A stretch of DNA of 56,291 bases from JBFLYC01 sp040756735 (GTDB lineage: Bacteria; Bacillota; DSM-16504; Desulfitibacterales; Desulfitibacteraceae): positions 1 to 56,291 of the forward strand of contig JBFLYC010000022.1 of the NCBI GenBank assembly GCA_040756735.1. The letters are read 5' to 3'. A model generated the notes under the pieces. That model did no database searches. It was given only the letters and a program-made list of their open reading frames with translations, and was not told the origin of the DNA. The number at the start of each line of letters is the position of its first letter. Position 1 is the stretch's first letter. Below, piece by piece: positions 40,634-50,256 of this stretch. A program made the position numbers and the translations under genes.

Positions 40634-42068
40634 AGCTGTGATAGGACTTGAAGTGCATGTGGAGCTTAAGACTTCCAGCAAGATATTTTGTGGGTGCAGC
40701 ACTAGTTTTGGAGCAATGGCGAATACTCAAGTGTGTCCCATTTGTTTAGGAATGCCTGGAGTACTGCCAGTCTTAAATAAAAAGGTTGTAGAGTATGCAG
40801 TGTTGGTGGGCATGGCTTTAAATTGCGAAATAGCTTCTTTTGCAAAAATGGATAGAAAAAACTATTTTTACCCTGACCTGCCCAAAGCTTATCAGATCAG
40901 CCAGTATGACTTGCCCTTGTGCAAAAATGGCTTTTTGGAAATTGAGACTGAAAAAGGTCCTAAAAGGATAGGAATTACCAGAATTCATATTGAAGAGGAT
41001 GCGGGAAAGCTTACCCACGAAGGCGATACTATTTCAGAATCCCAGGGTTCTCTGGTTGACTTTAACAGGGGCGGCGTTCCCCTTATTGAAATTGTCTCTG
41101 AGCCGGACATTAGATCGTCAGAGGAAGCAACAGCTTACCTGGATGGTTTGAAATCCATTTTACAATATTTGGATGTCTCTGATTGTAAAATGGAAGAAGG
41201 GTCGCTGCGCTGTGACGGCAACATATCTATCAGACTATCTGGTTCCAGGGAGTTTGGCACAAAAACAGAGATTAAAAACCTTAATTCCTTCAAGTCACTG
41301 CAGAAGGCTTTAGACTTTGAGTATGAACGGCAGGTGAAAACCCTGCGCAAAGGTGAGAAGGTTATTCAAGAAACAAGGACATGGGATGAAGGTAAAGGAA
41401 TAACCTTACCTTTAAGGAGCAAGGAAGAAGCCCATGACTACAGGTATTTCCCCGAGCCTGACCTGGTTCCCATAAAAGTAGATGCAGGATGGCTAGATGA
41501 TATTCGTGAAAAAATGCCTGAATTGCCCCGGGCAAAGAAGAAGAGATATGTGGAGACTTTTGAATTGCCTGTTTATGATGCTGATGTTTTGACCAGGGAT
41601 AGGGAACTGGCCCTGTACTATGAGGAGGCCCTTACATATTATCCTGACGCTAAAAAATTAAGCAATTGGATAATGGCCGAATTTCTAAAGTTGATCAACC
41701 AACAACAGGTGCCTGTGAGTCAAAGTCTAGCCAGGCCAAAAGACTTGGCAGATTTATTGACAGCTGTTGACCAGGGTGCTATCAGCAATAAGGTTGCTAA
41801 AATTGTATTTGAAGAAATGTTTCATACTGGGAAAAAACCACATACAATTATTAAAGAAAAAGGGTTTGTACAGATTAGCGATGAAGCAAGTCTTGCAGGC
41901 ATTATAGAAAAAGTCATTGACAATAACTCTAAGTCAGTGGAAGATTACAAGAATGGGCGTTTGCAAGCTCTTGGTTTTCTTGTCGGACAGGTAATGAGGG
42001 ATACTAAAGGCCAGGCTAACCCACAGTTGGTCAACCAGATATTAAAAGAAAAGTTAAATACAAAATAG
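40626..42068 (+). CDS. gatB: Asp/Glu-tRNA amidotransferase subunit B
   Basis: GatB phosphorylates the misacylated Glu or Asp on tRNA and transfers ammonia. The 480-aa protein begins YEAVIGLEVHVELKTSSK and keeps CPICLGMPGVLPVLNKK, KNYFYPDLPKAYQISQY and the C-terminal YqeY-like tRNA-binding tail. It starts inside gatA. In a genome with GlnRS its main client is probably Asp-tRNA(Asn). Confidence 0.96.
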   Translation: MYEAVIGLEVHVELKTSSKIFCGCSTSFGAMANTQVCPICLGMPGVLPVLNKKVVEYAVLVGMALNCEIASFAKMDRKNYFYPDLPKAYQISQYDLPLCKNGFLEIETEKGPKRIGITRIHIEEDAGKLTHEGDTISESQGSLVDFNRGGVPLIEIVSEPDIRSSEEATAYLDGLKSILQYLDVSDCKMEEGSLRCDGNISIRLSGSREFGTKTEIKNLNSFKSLQKALDFEYERQVKTLRKGEKVIQETRTWDEGKGITLPLRSKEEAHDYRYFPEPDLVPIKVDAGWLDDIREKMPELPRAKKKRYVETFELPVYDADVLTRDRELALYYEEALTYYPDAKKLSNWIMAEFLKLINQQQVPVSQSLARPKDLADLLTAVDQGAISNKVAKIVFEEMFHTGKKPHTIIKEKGFVQISDEASLAGIIEKVIDNNSKSVEDYKNGRLQALGFLVGQVMRDTKGQANPQLVNQILKEKLNTK

Positions 42069-42136
42069 AAATATTAAAAAAGTGCATTATACGGGGATAT
42101 TTTTGTGTAGAGGATACAGCTTGAATTTCAACAGGT

Positions 42137-42634
42137 GTGTCCATGTCCCTGATTGATGCAGAAGGCATAATCATTTTACCTCATCTCATGGGCAGGCGTA
42201 CTCCCAGGGCAAATCCTATAGCCAAGGGAGCAACTTATGGTCTTACTCCAAAGCATACTAGACATCACCTTTACAGGGCATTACTGGAAGGCATAGCCTT
42301 TGGTTTCCGTGAAGAATTTAAGGGAGTTCGCTCTAATGTGAAGAAGGTTGTCATAGCAGGAGGAGGGGCTAATAGTTCTTTGTGGAGACAGATAATTAGC
42401 GATGTTTTAAATGTTGAACTGGAGTATTCTGTTAATGGGAGCGCTTCGATGGGGGCAGCATATTTAACAGGATATGCACTAGGATTATTTAAGGATTTCA
42501 CAGAGATAAAACGTAATTGGCTTTCTTTAAAAGATAGTATAGTTCCCAATATTGAAAATGCCCAGCTGTACGACAAATTATTTGCTCAGTATGTAGAGTT
42601 TGATAAAATACTGGATGGAATTAATTCATGTTAA
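42137..42634 (+). pseudogene. C-terminal fragment of FGGY carbohydrate kinase
   Basis: Only the last 165 residues of an FGGY (xylulokinase/glycerokinase family) sugar kinase remain: ILPHLMGRRTP, YRALLEGIAFGFREEF and the ATP-binding VVIAGGGANSSLWRQIISDV. The N-terminal sugar-binding domain of about 300 residues is absent, and an in-frame TGA lies at 42122-42124, upstream of the GTG. No ribosome binding site is visible. It is a relic next to the amidohydrolase gene, and the residual frame has not decayed, so the loss is recent or the stub is still used. Confidence 0.75.
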
Positions 42635-42658
42635 AAGGCGCTAAGGAGGAAGGAATTA

Positions 42659-44068
42659 TTGCTTGATATAATGATAAGTAATGCCATACTGGTAACGGTA
42701 AATAAAAAGAGAGATATTATCTATGACGGAACTATTGCCATTAAGGATGGTAGAATTATAGATCTTGGGCCAACAAGTGAATTGTCAGGGAAATATAGCA
42801 CTCACAATGTGGCCAGGACAATGGAGGCTGCCGGTAAGGTTATATTTCCAGGACTAATCAATACTCATAATCATCTATTTCAAACCCTGCTAAAGGGATT
42901 AGGTGATGATAGAGTTTTGTCCGATTGGCTGGTACAGGTGATGTTTCCTAGTGCAGCAAAACTTACTCCTGATGAGACTTACTATGGAGCCATGATTGGT
43001 TGTATAGAAGGTTTACACAGTGGCGCTACTACAGTCCTAGATTACATGCATACACACCCTGTTGACTGTCTGGCAGATGGCGTTATCAAAGCCTTTAATG
43101 AAATAGGCATGCGCGGTATCCTGGGAAGAGGTTATAGCGATACAGGAGAGCAGTTTGGTACCCCAGGGGATGTTATCGAGCAAAAGGCCTCAATTGAAAA
43201 AGACTGCAGACGATTGCTGGAAAAATATCATGGTACAAGTGACGGCAGGATTAAAGTATGGCTTGCTCCAGCTGCAGTGTGGTCATGTACCAGAGAGACT
43301 TTGCAGCTTACAAAGATGTTGGCTGATGAGTATGATACAGGGATAGCCGTGCATGTTTCTGAAACTCCTTTTGATAGAGAAGCTTCCCGCCAGCTTCATG
43401 GGAAATGGGATATCGATGTCCTGGAGGATCTGGGTATTATAGGCCCCAATGTTCTAATGGTCCACTGTGTGCATTTAACTCCCAGGGATATTAGGATGAC
43501 CAAGTATTTTGATGCAAAAGTATCTCACAACCCTGTAAGCAACATGTATCTTTCTTCTGGTATTGCGCCAATTCCACAACTTTTGGAGACCGGTGTAACA
43601 GTGAGTCTTGCCACTGACGGAGCTGCCAGCAACAATTCCAACGACATGCTGGAAGTTCTAAAAGCAGCCGCCTTACTCCAAAAGGTATACCATAGAGACC
43701 CAACGATTATTACTGCGGAAAAGGTCCTGGAAATGGCCACAATAGATGGAGCAAGGGCTATAGGAATGGAGGATGAAATAGGTTCCCTGGAAATTGGCAA
43801 AAAAGCAGATATGTTTATTTTTAATCCTCTTTTATGTGCCAAGGCTGTTCCCATGCACCATCCGGTTTCAACTTTAGTGTATTCAGCTGGTGGGGCAAAT
43901 ATTGAAACTGTAATCATCGATGGCAAAATAGTTTTAGATGGCGGACAGATAACAGCAGTTAATGAAAGAGAAGTGTTGACCAGGGCACAACAAATAGCAG
44001 AGGATTTATCTGAAAGAGCACAGACCAAAGTGTTAAAATACAGGCCTTGGAGGTCAATAGCATATTAA
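42659..44068 (+). CDS. TRZ/ATZ-type amidohydrolase (aminohydrolase/deaminase)
   Basis: A 469-aa metal-dependent amidohydrolase. Metal ligands are in INTHNHLFQTLLKGLGDD, HVSET, MVHCVHLT and SLATDGAASNNSNDML; the composite beta-domain flanks the barrel. The H-N-H-L-x-Q-T-x3-G opening is shared by 8-oxoguanine deaminase, isoxanthopterin deaminase and hydroxyatrazine ethylaminohydrolase relatives, and differs from MTA/SAH deaminase style. The substrate is therefore probably a purine- or pterin-like heterocycle. TTG start behind AAGGAGGAAGG. A terminator follows. Confidence 0.85.
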   Translation: MLDIMISNAILVTVNKKRDIIYDGTIAIKDGRIIDLGPTSELSGKYSTHNVARTMEAAGKVIFPGLINTHNHLFQTLLKGLGDDRVLSDWLVQVMFPSAAKLTPDETYYGAMIGCIEGLHSGATTVLDYMHTHPVDCLADGVIKAFNEIGMRGILGRGYSDTGEQFGTPGDVIEQKASIEKDCRRLLEKYHGTSDGRIKVWLAPAAVWSCTRETLQLTKMLADEYDTGIAVHVSETPFDREASRQLHGKWDIDVLEDLGIIGPNVLMVHCVHLTPRDIRMTKYFDAKVSHNPVSNMYLSSGIAPIPQLLETGVTVSLATDGAASNNSNDMLEVLKAAALLQKVYHRDPTIITAEKVLEMATIDGARAIGMEDEIGSLEIGKKADMFIFNPLLCAKAVPMHHPVSTLVYSAGGANIETVIIDGKIVLDGGQITAVNEREVLTRAQQIAEDLSERAQTKVLKYRPWRSIAY

Positions 44069-44121
44069 AAACAGCAGATTTAAAAAGGAAAAAAGAAGAT
44101 TTATAGTGACTGATTTAAGGT

Positions 44122-44151
44122 ACAGGGCTGTGAAAACAGTCCTGTTTTTTA
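44122..44151 (+). terminator. Terminator of the amidohydrolase gene
   Basis: ACAGGGCTGT and ACAGTCCTGT pair around GAAA with a small bulge, followed by six T. Confidence 0.8.
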
Positions 44152-44289
44152 ATAACTATTAAGCAGGTATTAAGTAGTTTTTACCTGTAATAGCTTGCTT
44201 TCATATTAAGGATAATATTAATAAGTTCCTTTAATTTTGCCAGCTAATTTGATTCTGATGTTAGTAACTATTACAGGAGGTAATAAACA

Positions 44290-44658
44290 TTGGTAGACCA
44301 TCGTAAAAGTAGATTTGCTGAAACAGATGAAAGGCTTAAGGAGATGAGGGAAGCTGATTATTATGGAGGGGTAGTGGTTGACCCTCTGCCCGCAACTGCA
44401 GGAGAAGAAGTGACCTTTTTGTATCACGGGTTGCTGTTCAATGATGGAGCAGATCAGATATACATGCACTGCGGTTATGGAAACCCCAAGGCATGGCATG
44501 GTCTTCAGGACATTCGGATGGAAAAGACAACAAGGGGGTGGACTAAAACCATCAAGGTTGAAGATAAAGAAAGATTTAATTTCTGTTTTAAAGACAGTGC
44601 AAATAACTGGGATAACAACAATGGAATAAATTGGACTTTTGAAATACACAACGGATAA
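44290..44658 (+). CDS. CBM25-like starch/glycogen-binding protein
   Basis: A 122-aa protein with TTG start behind ACAGGAGG. After a charged helix (about 1-25), residues about 30-120 form a CBM25-like beta-sandwich: GEEVTFLYHGLLFNDGADQI, MHCGYGN..AWHGLQDIRM, TTRGWTKTIKVE and FCFKDSANNWDNNNGINW. The aromatic pairs and the WDNN-x-G-x-N-W end are typical of starch-binding modules. There is no signal peptide, so it probably binds cytoplasmic alpha-glucan. It lies directly upstream of the glycosyltransferase gene but ends in its own terminator. Confidence 0.72.
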   Translation: MVDHRKSRFAETDERLKEMREADYYGGVVVDPLPATAGEEVTFLYHGLLFNDGADQIYMHCGYGNPKAWHGLQDIRMEKTTRGWTKTIKVEDKERFNFCFKDSANNWDNNNGINWTFEIHNG

Positions 44659-44659
44659 C

Positions 44660-44699
44660 AAGCGGGTAATACCCAAGCGGTTAATACCCGCTTTTTTTT
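44660..44699 (+). terminator. Terminator of the CBM25-like gene
   Basis: AAGCGGGTA (44660-44668) pairs with TACCCGCTT (44685-44693), followed by seven T. Confidence 0.85.
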
Positions 44700-44823
44700 G
44701 GATAAGTATTTGGGATAAAATGGACACTTTTTTCAAAAACTATTTGTACATCAAATATGTCCATGGGGTCATGCTTTACATTGCGTAATTCTGTGTCCCC
44801 TTTAGTTTTGGAGGAGGTATTTT

Positions 44824-46101
44824 ATGAAGGTACTTATGCTGTCCTGGGAATACCCGCCTCAAAGTGTAGGCGGGTTGGCAAGACATGTGAAGGATTTAGC
44901 AGGTGCATTGGCAGCTAGTGGTAATGAGGTTCACGTGGTAACAAGAGGAGCTGAGGAAGCTTCCTATTATGAAGTGGTTGACGGGGTGCATGTACACAGG
45001 GTGTATCAATTATCGCTGCAGGCGCCGGATTTTTTGCACTGGGTCAATCAGCTGAATTTCTCGTTAGTTGAAAAAGGTATTCAAGTATTAAATCATGGCA
45101 ACTTTGATATATTGCATGCCCATGATTGGTTGGCAGCATATGCAGCTAGAGTATTAAAGCATGCATATAAGATTCCACTGGTGTCAACAATACATGCCAC
45201 TGAAGCCGGTAGAAACCAGGGCCTCCATTCGCCAATGCAAAACTTTATACACAGCATCGAATGGTTTTTAACTTATGAATCATGGAAGGTTATAGTATGC
45301 AGCAATCACATGATTGGAGAGGTCAAGGGATTGTTTGGCTTGCCTGCAGACAAAGTGGTGAAAATTCCTAACGGAGTCTACGCCGCCAAATTTTTTGATG
45401 GAAAAAGAGTCAACTTTGGCAGCGAGTTATACCAATTGGTAGAACCTCATGAAAAAATGATATTTTTTGTTGGCAGGTTGGTTAGAGAAAAGGGTGTGCA
45501 TGTTTTAATTGATTCTATACCCATGGTTCTTCAGGAAACACCAAATGTCAAGGTGATTATAGCAGGTTCCGGACCCATGGAGGGGCAGCTTCACCACCAA
45601 ATAAATCGTATGGGTTTAGGAGCCAAGGTAAGGTTGACAGGCTACATAGAGGATAACCTGCTTAAACAGTTATATAAAAGGGCTGATGTTGCGGTTTTTC
45701 CTAGTTTATATGAGCCTTTTGGCATAGTTGCCTTGGAGGGCATGGCTTCCGGTACGGCTGTGGTAGTATCGGATACTGGTGGATTAGGGGAAATAATCAG
45801 GCATGGTGACAACGGTCTCAAGTTTTATCCAGGGAATCCCCATTCACTGGCTGACCAGATTAAGGCTGTGTTAAGAAATCAAAAGTTTGCTGAAGATTTA
45901 GCTGAGCGAGGAAGAAAAAGTGTTTTAAAGGAATACGATTGGTCATCAATATCCGACAAAACTCTTGATGTTTATAAACTGGTCAAAAAGGAATATGAAA
46001 AAAGTGATTGGTTATATGAGAGGTCATTACCCTCAAAAGCACATGTCAGCAAGGAAGAGATGGCCAAATACTCGTTGCTGGGGCAACGAATGTTAAACTA
46101 G
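44824..46101 (+). CDS. GT4 glycosyltransferase, glycogen-synthase-like
   Basis: A 425-aa GT-B enzyme. The N-terminal Rossmann domain starts MLSWEYPPQSVGGLARHVK with the donor-loop GGLA, DILHAHDWL follows, and the C-terminal domain has FVGRLVREKGVHVLIDSI and the retaining-GT4 E-x7-E motif in PSLYEPFGIVALEGMASG. The opening resembles archaeal and clostridial glycogen or alpha-glucan synthases rather than capsule enzymes. The following nucleotidyltransferase gene begins 10 bases later, and branching enzyme lies beyond, supporting alpha-glucan synthesis. GAGGAGG precedes the ATG. Confidence 0.85.
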   Translation: MKVLMLSWEYPPQSVGGLARHVKDLAGALAASGNEVHVVTRGAEEASYYEVVDGVHVHRVYQLSLQAPDFLHWVNQLNFSLVEKGIQVLNHGNFDILHAHDWLAAYAARVLKHAYKIPLVSTIHATEAGRNQGLHSPMQNFIHSIEWFLTYESWKVIVCSNHMIGEVKGLFGLPADKVVKIPNGVYAAKFFDGKRVNFGSELYQLVEPHEKMIFFVGRLVREKGVHVLIDSIPMVLQETPNVKVIIAGSGPMEGQLHHQINRMGLGAKVRLTGYIEDNLLKQLYKRADVAVFPSLYEPFGIVALEGMASGTAVVVSDTGGLGEIIRHGDNGLKFYPGNPHSLADQIKAVLRNQKFAEDLAERGRKSVLKEYDWSSISDKTLDVYKLVKKEYEKSDWLYERSLPSKAHVSKEEMAKYSLLGQRMLN

Positions 46102-46111
46102 GAGGGATTTT

Positions 46112-48586
46112 ATGAAAGCAATTATTATGGCAGGCGGGGAAGGAACCCGGTTAAGGCCTTTGACCTGCGACAGACCAAAGCCCATGGTGCCTGTTGGCAA
46201 CAGACCTGTAATGGAATACGCAATAGAATTATTAAAAACCTTGAATATTACTGAAATAGGGGTTACCCTGCAGTATCTACCCCAGGATATCATGGATTTC
46301 TTTGGTGATGGTAAGGAGTGGGGAGTCAATCTAAATTATTTTATCGAGGATGTTCCCCTGGGAACTGCAGGAAGTGTAAAAAATGCAGGGGATTTCCTTG
46401 ATGAAACTTTTTTGGTGGTTAGTGGTGATGCCTTGACTGACCTGGATTTGTCCAGGGCCATTGAGTTTCACCGATCAAAAAAGGCCATTGGTACCCTTGT
46501 ACTAACTTCAGTGACTAATCCCCTGGAATATGGTGTTGTAATCACAAATACTGATGGTAGTATTCAGCGTTTTTTAGAAAAACCAGGCTGGGGAGAAGTG
46601 TTTAGTGATTGGGTCAACACAGGAATCTATGTTTTAGAGCCTGAAGCCCTGAATTATTTCGATTCAGGTCAAAAATATGATTTTAGCAAGGATTTATTTC
46701 CCCAGCTGTTGAGAAATAAGGAACCTTTGTATGGCTGCCTGTTAGAGGGTTATTGGTGTGACATAGGCAACCTGGAGCAGTATCTACAAGCCCACAGGGA
46801 TATCCTGGCCGGAAGAGTAAAAGTAACGCCAAGAGGCACTTTAATTGAGGGGAAATTTGAAGGGGAAATATTAGACGAGTATAGTGAGCCTGTGAATATC
46901 AAAGGGCCTGTGTTAATAGGCGAAAATTGTCGCCTGGGGAAAGGTGTCAAAATTGAACCATATACAGTGTTAGGAGATAATGTTGTAGTTGACCATGAGG
47001 CTTCCATTAAAAGAAGTGTATTGTGGAACAATGTTTATGTTGGCAAGAAAGCTTCTATTAGCGGGGCAGCTATTGGCAATAAAGTGACCATAAGAGATAA
47101 TGCCAGTATTTATGAGGATGCGGCAATAGGGGATGGTACCTATATTAATTCCAGGAGTGTCATTAAACCCCAGGTAAAAATTTGGCCCTGCAAATCTATC
47201 AACACCGGAGTAGTGGTTTCAGAAAGCCTGGTTTGGGGGGAAGGGGCAAATAAAAACCTGTTTGGGTCTGAGGGCATACCTGGTTTAATCAACTGGGATA
47301 TAACCCCCGAGCTGGCTGCTAAACTTGGCGCCTGTTTTGGCAGTACACAAAAAGAACATGTACAGGTAGCAGTGAGCTGTGACGGGAAACTGGCTACTAA
47401 AATGCTCAAAAGCTCTTTTATTGCTGGATTGTTGTCAACTGGAATCAAAGCTGCTGATCTAGGAGACTTGATCATGCCCATTCACCGCTTTGCTGTAAGG
47501 AGCCTTGGAACTGCCGCAGGCGTGCATATTAAAATGGATTACAGCAACCCTGACAAGTGCTGGATACAGTTTGTTGATAGCCAGGGAATAAGTGTGAATA
47601 GGGATACAGAGCGTAAAATTGAAGGTTTGTACCTGCGTGAAGACTTCAGGAGAGTTAAGGAGGGGGAAATTGAACAGGTAACCCCATATCTTCACTTTGT
47701 TGATTCCTACTTGGATAATCTAATAAATGTGATAGGCGCTGAAAGAATTAGACAAAGAGGATTTAATGTAGCCTTGTATTCAAAGGGCACAGTTTTAGAT
47801 AATATCTTTGACGCATTGTCAAACCGTATTGGGTGTAATTTTTATAATTGCAAAGACGATGTTGATGAAGGTCATCCCGCTAGGAGCCTGCACCAGGCTG
47901 TTGGTAAAATGGCTGATATTGTTAGACAGGGAAAAATGGACCTGGGGATAATCATGGATGCTAATGGGGAAAGAATAATGCTTGTGGATAGTGCAGGAAG
48001 AATTGTAAATGAACATATGTTTACAGTATTAATGTCTTTAATTCTCTTTAAAGCAAATAAAGGAGGAGCAGTTGCCGTACCGGTAACAGCATCCGAAGCT
48101 ATTGAAAGAGTAGCTCAGAAATATAATGCAAAGGTAGTTAGGACCAAAACAGCTCCATGGGTTCTTATGGGTGAACTGCTCAGGGAAGAGATGCAGCAGT
48201 CCCAGGGAGCTTATTCACAGTTTTACATGCAAAATGATGCGCTTTATGCGGTGATCATACTCCTTGACTTTATGAGTAAGGAGGATATTACACTAAGTGA
48301 ACTGTTAGATGAGGTGCCCGACTTTCATTTGCAGGTAAAAAGCGCTGAGTGTCCATGGGAAGAGAAAGGAAGAATCATGAGGGCGTTAATAAATGAGTCT
48401 AAAGATAAGCCGGTTGAACTCCTAGATGGCGTAAAAATAAGACATGAAAATGGATGGGTGTTAGTGTTACCCCATAGTGAAGAGCCGCGATATCAAATAT
48501 ATACCGAGGGTGTTTCCCAAGAAATTGCAGAAGAGTTAGGCGCCTTTTATCAAGACAAAATCAAGAGGATGCTTCTTAACAAATAA
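46112..48586 (+). CDS. Sugar nucleotidyltransferase fused to inactive phosphomannomutase domain
   Basis: This 824-aa protein has an N-terminal NTP-transferase (GGEGTRLRPLTCDRPKP at residues 8-24, about 1-230), a left-handed beta-helix (about 245-375), and a C-terminal phosphohexomutase-like region (about 385-824). It is commonly annotated as mannose-1-phosphate guanylyltransferase/phosphomannomutase. The mutase half lacks catalysis: the phosphoserine motif T-A-S-H-N-P is MDYSNP (475-480) and the metal loop D-G-D-x-D-R is DANGER (616-621). It probably makes NDP-glucose or GDP-mannose for the neighbouring transferase, the mutase domain being structural or sensory. AGGAGGG precedes the ATG. Confidence 0.85.
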   Translation: MKAIIMAGGEGTRLRPLTCDRPKPMVPVGNRPVMEYAIELLKTLNITEIGVTLQYLPQDIMDFFGDGKEWGVNLNYFIEDVPLGTAGSVKNAGDFLDETFLVVSGDALTDLDLSRAIEFHRSKKAIGTLVLTSVTNPLEYGVVITNTDGSIQRFLEKPGWGEVFSDWVNTGIYVLEPEALNYFDSGQKYDFSKDLFPQLLRNKEPLYGCLLEGYWCDIGNLEQYLQAHRDILAGRVKVTPRGTLIEGKFEGEILDEYSEPVNIKGPVLIGENCRLGKGVKIEPYTVLGDNVVVDHEASIKRSVLWNNVYVGKKASISGAAIGNKVTIRDNASIYEDAAIGDGTYINSRSVIKPQVKIWPCKSINTGVVVSESLVWGEGANKNLFGSEGIPGLINWDITPELAAKLGACFGSTQKEHVQVAVSCDGKLATKMLKSSFIAGLLSTGIKAADLGDLIMPIHRFAVRSLGTAAGVHIKMDYSNPDKCWIQFVDSQGISVNRDTERKIEGLYLREDFRRVKEGEIEQVTPYLHFVDSYLDNLINVIGAERIRQRGFNVALYSKGTVLDNIFDALSNRIGCNFYNCKDDVDEGHPARSLHQAVGKMADIVRQGKMDLGIIMDANGERIMLVDSAGRIVNEHMFTVLMSLILFKANKGGAVAVPVTASEAIERVAQKYNAKVVRTKTAPWVLMGELLREEMQQSQGAYSQFYMQNDALYAVIILLDFMSKEDITLSELLDEVPDFHLQVKSAECPWEEKGRIMRALINESKDKPVELLDGVKIRHENGWVLVLPHSEEPRYQIYTEGVSQEIAEELGAFYQDKIKRMLLNK

Positions 48587-48600
48587 AATAGCAGCAAACA

Positions 48601-48632
48601 AAAATGCTGTGGTTAAAGGCCCACAGCATTTT
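48601..48632. terminator. Bidirectional terminator between convergent genes
   Basis: AAAATGCTGTGG (48601-48612) and CCACAGCATTTT (48621-48632) form a perfect 12-bp stem with an 8-base loop; A/T arms give U-runs both ways. It serves the fusion gene and the GH57 gene. Confidence 0.85.
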
Positions 48633-48672
48633 AATGTTTATTTTGTGTTTATTTTGTGATATTCTCATAGTC

Positions 48673-50256
48673 TTAACTGCAATATACTTTATAGTCTATG
48701 CTGGGAAATATATTGTCTTCTAGTTCTATCTCTTGTAGCCATTTTTTATCTATCTGACCTTCTTTTAGAGCATGCAGGAGGCGATTAAATCTTTCGATAT
48801 GGGTACTGGTGCGTCTTTTTGCATACTCTACCATTGTTCCAGTTTTCATGATAAATGCCCAGTCTGAACTTTGGGCTAAGAGTAGTTCTCTGGCTGCCTG
48901 GTTAAGAATCCTTCTGTAGATGCCATCAGCATGAGGCATACTGCCGGCTACATGGATCATTTGCCTGCTTGCTTTATGGAGTAGACGGTAGATCCAATCA
49001 TTGCTGCCTTCAAGCCAGACATCGTTATATCCTGCGTTGCCCCAGCTAGATGGGCAGGGAGTACATTGTTGTATTCTGTGATGCCTGTCCAGATAATCAC
49101 CTGGACTGATGGTTTCAATCACATTCTGGTCATAATGAATCTTTTTCATTAAAAATTCCAGCCACATTGGACCTTCAAACCACCAGTGTCCGAAAAGTTC
49201 AGCGTCATAAGGGCTGATGATTATGGGTGGATTATCCATACATGAGGCATAGTAATTGATTTGGTGCTGCCTGTTAAACATAAAGTTTCCTGCATGCAGG
49301 GCAGCTTTTTGCCTGGCCCAGTCAGGTTGGTAACATTCTTTCCAATCAGTTTTACCCGTTATTCTATAATACTTGAAACCAGTGTTAATCCTGATGCCAT
49401 CAGGATGGATATAGGGCTTAACATATTCATAATCCAAGTCATACCCTATGTCTCTATAATACTCCCGGTAATCAAAGTCTCCAGGGTAACCTTCAGTAGA
49501 ACTCCAAACCTGCTTGGATGACTCTGTATCTCTTCCAAAGGCATATACCCCTGAATTAGTTCTAATTGGAGCCAAGACGCCGTATTTGGGCCTGGGGCTT
49601 GCAAAGATAAGGCCATGGGTGTCAACAAAGAAATATTCTATGCCTACCTTTGCTAATTGATCCTCAAGGCCATAATAATAGCCGCATTCAGGCAGCCACA
49701 TGCCTCTCGGATACCGGCCAAATTTTTCAGCGAATAGTTCAGCGCCAACCCTTAATTGTGCTTCTACGGACGGCCGGTGGATGTTCAGCAAGGGCAGGAA
49801 CCCATGGGTCGCTGCACATGTAATGAGTTCAATTCTACCCTGGTCTTTTAAATATTTAAAAGCTTCTATAAGGTTTGCTTTGTATTTTACATGGTACAAG
49901 TTGTAAGCTGACTCTAAGTGTTCTTGATACATTTTAGCAACATAATTAAAATCCGGCTGTGATTTGGTTCTTTCTACTTCTAGATCAGCTAATTCTCTCT
50001 GTTTGTCAAGATGAGCCATGTACCTTTCCTGCAAAAGCGGACTGTCCAACATTGAAATTAAGGTAGGACTTAAAGATAAAGTGACTTTAAAATTTACTCC
50101 TTCTGAAATGAGGTTGTTGAAGGTTTTGATAAGGGGTAGATAAGTTTCCGTTAATGCTTCAAAAAACCATCTTTCTTCTAAAAGGTGGCTTTCCAATGGG
50201 TGATGCACATATGGCAGATGGGCATGAAGTACAATACACAAATATCCCTTAGACAT
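48673..50256 (-). CDS. GH57 1,4-alpha-glucan branching enzyme
   Basis: A 527-aa GH57 protein with the DUF1957 C-terminal domain. The opening IVLHAHLPYVHHPLESH is motif 1, the catalytic nucleophile is E190 in GMWLPECGYYYG, and the acid/base is D351 in IISPYDAELFGHWWFEGP, aligning with the Glu/Asp pair of Thermus and Thermococcus branching enzymes. It makes alpha-1,6 branches in glycogen-like polymer. Its ATG touches the stop of the DUF4912 gene (TAA-ATG), so the two are coupled. It replaces the GH13 GlgB of most bacteria here. Confidence 0.9.
   Translation of the reverse strand: MSKGYLCIVLHAHLPYVHHPLESHLLEERWFFEALTETYLPLIKTFNNLISEGVNFKVTLSLSPTLISMLDSPLLQERYMAHLDKQRELADLEVERTKSQPDFNYVAKMYQEHLESAYNLYHVKYKANLIEAFKYLKDQGRIELITCAATHGFLPLLNIHRPSVEAQLRVGAELFAEKFGRYPRGMWLPECGYYYGLEDQLAKVGIEYFFVDTHGLIFASPRPKYGVLAPIRTNSGVYAFGRDTESSKQVWSSTEGYPGDFDYREYYRDIGYDLDYEYVKPYIHPDGIRINTGFKYYRITGKTDWKECYQPDWARQKAALHAGNFMFNRQHQINYYASCMDNPPIIISPYDAELFGHWWFEGPMWLEFLMKKIHYDQNVIETISPGDYLDRHHRIQQCTPCPSSWGNAGYNDVWLEGSNDWIYRLLHKASRQMIHVAGSMPHADGIYRRILNQAARELLLAQSSDWAFIMKTGTMVEYAKRRTSTHIERFNRLLHALKEGQIDKKWLQEIELEDNIFPSIDYKVYCS

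Noticed and set aside
44740..44805. A GTCC...GGGG-rich stretch before the GT4 gene as a third MITE copy.
   Set aside because: It shares only short GGGGTC/GTCCCC pieces with the family and has no terminal repeat.
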